Part shown: positions 60,842 to 64,000 of the stretch, in pieces
Layout: each line of letters opens with the position of its first letter
Numbering within the stretch: position 1 is the first letter of the stretch
Assembly (NCBI GenBank): GCA_023101885.1
Contig: JALPQD010000930.1
Span: 248,001-312,000 of the forward strand
DNA from: Typhlomys cinereus
Taxonomy: Eukaryota > Chordata > Mammalia > Rodentia > Platacanthomyidae
Direction of reading: 5' to 3'
DNA length: 64,000 nucleotides
The notes under the pieces: model-generated
Seen by the model: only the letters and a program-made list of their open reading frames with translations
What the model was told of the DNA's origin: nothing
Databases searched by the model: none
Made by a program: the position numbers and the translations under genes

Positions 60842-61410
60842 TGTTAGAACAGCTGGATCTACCCGGGTGCCTGGACTTCACCCAGCTAGTTTTCTCCTTT
60901 GTAACAGGATGTGCCGTCTCCTTCGCCAAGCTTGTATTAAGACTTGAATGATGAGTGAAGAGCCCTGACCCCGAGGCATGACATGCCGCAGACCAGAGTC
61001 GTGGCCTCGAGACCAGGGCTCCCCAGGACCGGGCGGAGAACAGAACACACGCGGCTCCCTCTCTTTCAAGTGTATCCTGAACCCGTTTATTGAAACTTTC
61101 GTGACAACTTTTATACAGAAAATTTTGGGGTAAAGAATGTTGCATACATAATAGATAATCAGCAAAGTCACCTTCAGGGTGGACCCTTTTTTCAAGAACC
61201 TAACCCATTGCTTCAGGGCAAAGGCACTTAACAGAAACATTCTCTCAGTATTTCCAATCTTATCTAATCTATAATGCTTCACCGGATAGCTATGGGGCTG
61301 AGCCCACATTTTAACAGAGACTGCTTTCTTTTAAAATACAGAGGCAGAATGTTCTCCTATTGATTTTAGCAAGGGACATATTTTACAATTATCTATAGGA
61401 ATCCTCAACA
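60842..61410 (-). mobile_element. Retroviral LTR (3' LTR of a minus-strand endogenous retrovirus)
   Basis: The minus strand starts TGTTGAGGATTCC (61410) and ends GTTCTAACA (60842), giving TGTT...AACA inverted ends over 569 bases. TGTATAAAAGTTG at about 61116-61104 is a TATA box, and AATAAACGGG at 61091-61082 is the poly(A) signal about 20 bases further. A GC-rich U5-like segment follows. The overlapping 117 and 143-codon minus frames inside it are not genes. I do not assign a class. Confidence 0.8.
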
Positions 61411-62130
61411 CCCCATAAGTCCCAGCGTGAGCTTTGGCTGTTGTCCTCTCCAGGTTGATACTCTCAGTCAGGCAGGTCGACATAGGCACCAGGCATGGCA
61501 GCAGGTTCTAACTTGGGAAAATGTATGCAGCTCATGTAGTCTCTACTATCCAAGCTTAAACCACATCTCTAAAGGGGGACCTTGACTTGAATACTCAAGG
61601 CCCATAAGCTATAGCTGGTTCTGTCGATGGAGCACTGAGGTATGCACTGAAGAAAACACTTAAGCAACATAATTATTAAAAGAATAACTTCTATAATAGC
61701 ATCCTTCCCATAAGCTATAGCTGGTTCTGTCGATGGAGCACTGAGGTATGCACTGAAGAAAACACTTAAGCAACATAATTATTAAAAGAATAACTTCTAT
61801 AATAGCATCCTTCTATTCCTTTAATAGTAAGGTTGCTTATGTCTTCCTTTGAGGAATTCCAGAAGTGTATTGCCATCAGTTAGATGACCCATCTGTGAAC
61901 CATGCATACTCCAAACCTGGGGTCCAGTCAGGCCCCCCATATGCCGAGAGTGTCTCTTTTGGGGCGGAGGCGATCATTGGTGGGAGTGCACTCGAATGGT
62001 CCATCTCTGTGATTTCTCATAAGAGTGCCGTTTGGGGTAGGAAAGACACGGCCCCCTTTGCTTCTGACATGGATTCTCCCAGTTTGGATTGCAAATACCA
62101 TCTCCAGGGGCAGTCTTGGCATCTAGACTT
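61411..62130 (-). pseudogene. Degraded retroviral internal region with RNase H relic
   Basis: At 61883-61923 the minus strand encodes a peptide containing AWFTDGSS, the catalytic-site motif of retroviral RNase H (pol), with a stop codon two residues later. Between this and the LTR there is too little room for the rest of pol and env, so most of the provirus is deleted. A hydrophobic run (VILLIIMLLKCF type) near 61665-61700 may be what remains of an env tail. Stops and frame breaks are frequent, and the remnant is non-functional. No 5' LTR is seen at higher coordinates. Confidence 0.65.
61601..61812. repeat. Perfect two-copy tandem duplication, 106-base unit
   Basis: CCCATAAGCTATAGCTGGTT begins at 61601 and at 61707. 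The copies are identical by eye over the full unit. It lies inside the retroviral remnant. Confidence 0.96.
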
Positions 62131-63250
62131 TCTGGCATGATGGTCTCTTCCTTGGCCTTCAGCCAGGGTAAGAGGGTATCACAGTTTCTTTTAAGGTTCC
62201 AGTGGACTGAGATGAGAGCATAGTCTTGTACTTCTGGAATTTTTGAGTTAGTACATAGATGGGAATCTTACCCAACCTATGTTTTAAGACTCTAGAAGTT
62301 ATTCTCTAATTCCTTAAAATCAGTGCACACATTTTGGCTAACAAGTCTACTTATTATAAATGACTAGACATGAAATTTCCATTTAGTATTTGACTAAACT
62401 TAAAAAGCAGGCTTCTTCTCTAGAACAGAGAGCAGGAAGCTAGTTCCCAAAAACCCTAAGAAAGGGCACTCCTAATTCCCAGAAGAATTCTTCCTGCCAG
62501 AGGCAAAACTTGAATTGTCCCAAAAAAACCAAAACCTAGGTGAAGGGCACTCCTAATTCCCAGAATTCTTCCTGCCTGAGGCAAAAACCCGAATTATCTA
62601 GGAAGAGGGTGCCCAGCCCCTGTTCATGGGCGTTACTGTGACCTTCCTCAGGGGACAGGCTTTAGGCCTGAGCTGGGAAGAAACACCAATGCCTGACAAT
62701 TCCCATATTTTTCCTTATTTCTCTAAAATAAAGCCATGTCCTTATCCCAAAACATGTTACTTTGAATCCACCTTTTCCAAACTGAGACATATTCTACCAG
62801 ATTAGTTGGATAGGGACGCGGCAATGATGAGTAGGAAAATAACCAGATATGTGATCAAGGTGGAACAGATGACAAAAAGGATTCGATGTAGAAGAACATG
62901 GCGGCAGCTCTGCTGTGGAAAATGAAGGGCTCCCTATTGGGGTCCCAGTCAGGGGGTTACTTCCAGCGCTGCCTTCTGCCTGCCTCGTACAACAGGCTCA
63001 CGACCAAACATCTCTCCAGTTTCCCACCACCTGTAGCCCACCCAGCACAGAATCTTAGTTCTAAAGGCCTCAGTCTCATTGTCCCACCATTTCTGGGACC
63101 CACTGAGCTTGTGTCTGACAGGGAAAAGGGGTGTCCCCAACTCTCCAGACACACCCCTTTTAGTAAAATCTCCTTGGCCTTCAGAAAGCAAAACGCCAGT
63201 ACGTTCAGGAAGTGAGTGTGGTCTTGCAGCTCCAGCCAGGAAGAACAGCT
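62131..63250. other. Unassigned sequence with a diverged direct repeat
   Basis: AGGGCACTCCTAATTCCCAG recurs at about 62463 and 62544 with similar following text (TTCTTCCTGCC, GAGGCAAAA), period about 80. It may belong to the same retroviral element. The 105-codon plus frame at 62898-63215 has no recognised domain. Confidence 0.4.
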
Positions 63251-64000
63251 CAGGTTCTGTCATTTTTGTTTGTTTTTTACACCTTTGAAATTTTCATATA
63301 CAAATAAAATGAGTTAATGTCCTTGCTTCTACCCCCTCTTTCCCACTCTCCTCTCCCACCCTCGCTTCTGTTCACCCATCCAGCCATATGCCCCTCCAGC
63401 CCTCGTGTCCCTCTGCATGTGGGGACCACAGGGCTCTTTTTGGGGAGCCTGTACTAGTAAGAGTCTGGACATCTGTGGTAGTGTGTGTTGCCCTTCAGTG
63501 GGCAAGCTCCAGGTTCTGTTTTGGTTCTCCAGATTAGTAGTGGTGCCTCTGGATTCTTGGGATCCAGGAAAAGGTGCAGTCAGCTCCGTGTAGGACTTCC
63601 CAACCTCACTGCCACACATGGGCATTATCAGTGGCCATTGAGTTCACGTGGGAACTGGAACTTCATGCTTTTGAGTCAAGTAACGTGTAGACCAGATTGA
63701 ATCAGTCTGTTTGCTCTATTTTTATTTAAATAAACTGTTTTTAGAAAATACAGCTTTAGGTTTTGACCCCTTGGGAACAAAAATCTTTCAAAAACTTGAA
63801 GTGAATTAGTTTTAGCCTATAAACGAATGCCTTAGTGTACTTGTAGCTGTCTGAAACCCCCCTTTTTTTTTAGTAAGAACTTTATTTTCATTTTAACAGG
63901 ACATCCGATGTGTAGAATATTTTTAACTACTTTTTTGTTGTCATTATTAGTCTCTTGGTCCCTGCCTGGGAACTCTCTTGTGAGCTACTATAGTTACTGA
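63251..64000. other. Unassigned sequence, possible L1 3' UTR piece
   Basis: A pyrimidine-rich stretch follows ACAAATAAAATGAG at about 63300-63370, somewhat like an antisense L1 3' UTR. AATAAA occurs near 63729. I see no gene. Confidence 0.3.

Noticed and set aside
60878..61309. 143-codon minus frame
   Set aside because: Lies entirely within the retroviral LTR, crossing its TATA box and poly(A) signal; no gene expected there.

Overview
The window is mammalian nuclear DNA, almost certainly from a rodent outside the mouse and rat lineage. Evidence for this is a SINE family with a B2-like tRNA-derived head but an unfamiliar body, single ID-like, B3-like, B2-type and B1-like SINEs, many MaLR-type LTRs, an Lx-like LINE-1 3' UTR and abundant (CA)n tracts. 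I cannot name the species. There is no prokaryotic-style gene organisation, and nearly all open reading frames are chance frames or transposon relics.

The only host gene I can support is the terminal coding exon of SNX18 (sorting nexin 18), plus strand, 55364-55617, followed by a 3' UTR that probably runs to about 57980. The large GC-rich exon 1 of SNX18 (SH3, PX and most of the BAR domain) is not visible anywhere upstream. Positions 1-55363 are therefore best read as intron 1, unless exon 1 was lost or misplaced in assembly.

Layout: 1-15.3 kb is unique sequence with scattered SINEs, MaLR-like LTRs and microsatellites. An old LINE-1 lies at 15.9-17.5 kb. 17.5-32.6 kb holds ancient repeats, an imperfect inverted repeat, several SINEs and LTRs and a G22 run. 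32.7-40.5 kb is a LINE-1 stack: an Lx-like minus-strand L1 interrupted by a plus-strand L1 that appears to carry a 3' transduction, by a minus-strand L1 3' UTR and by a young SINE. 40.5-47.6 kb is mostly unassigned with three LTRs and one SINE. 47.6-51.5 kb is one 1.74 kb segment present twice on either side of a 416-N gap, very probably an assembly duplication. 51.5-55.3 kb is intronic and contains a second SINE-in-SINE insertion. After SNX18, 58-60.6 kb is non-coding, 60.6-62.1 kb holds a degraded endogenous retrovirus with an LTR and an RNase H relic, and the rest is unassigned.

I found no previously undescribed multi-gene system. The points most worth checking are the duplicated segment around the gap, the missing SNX18 exon 1, the L1 with a probable 3' transduction, the two-generation SINE family, and two recent tandem duplications beside the retroviral remnant.
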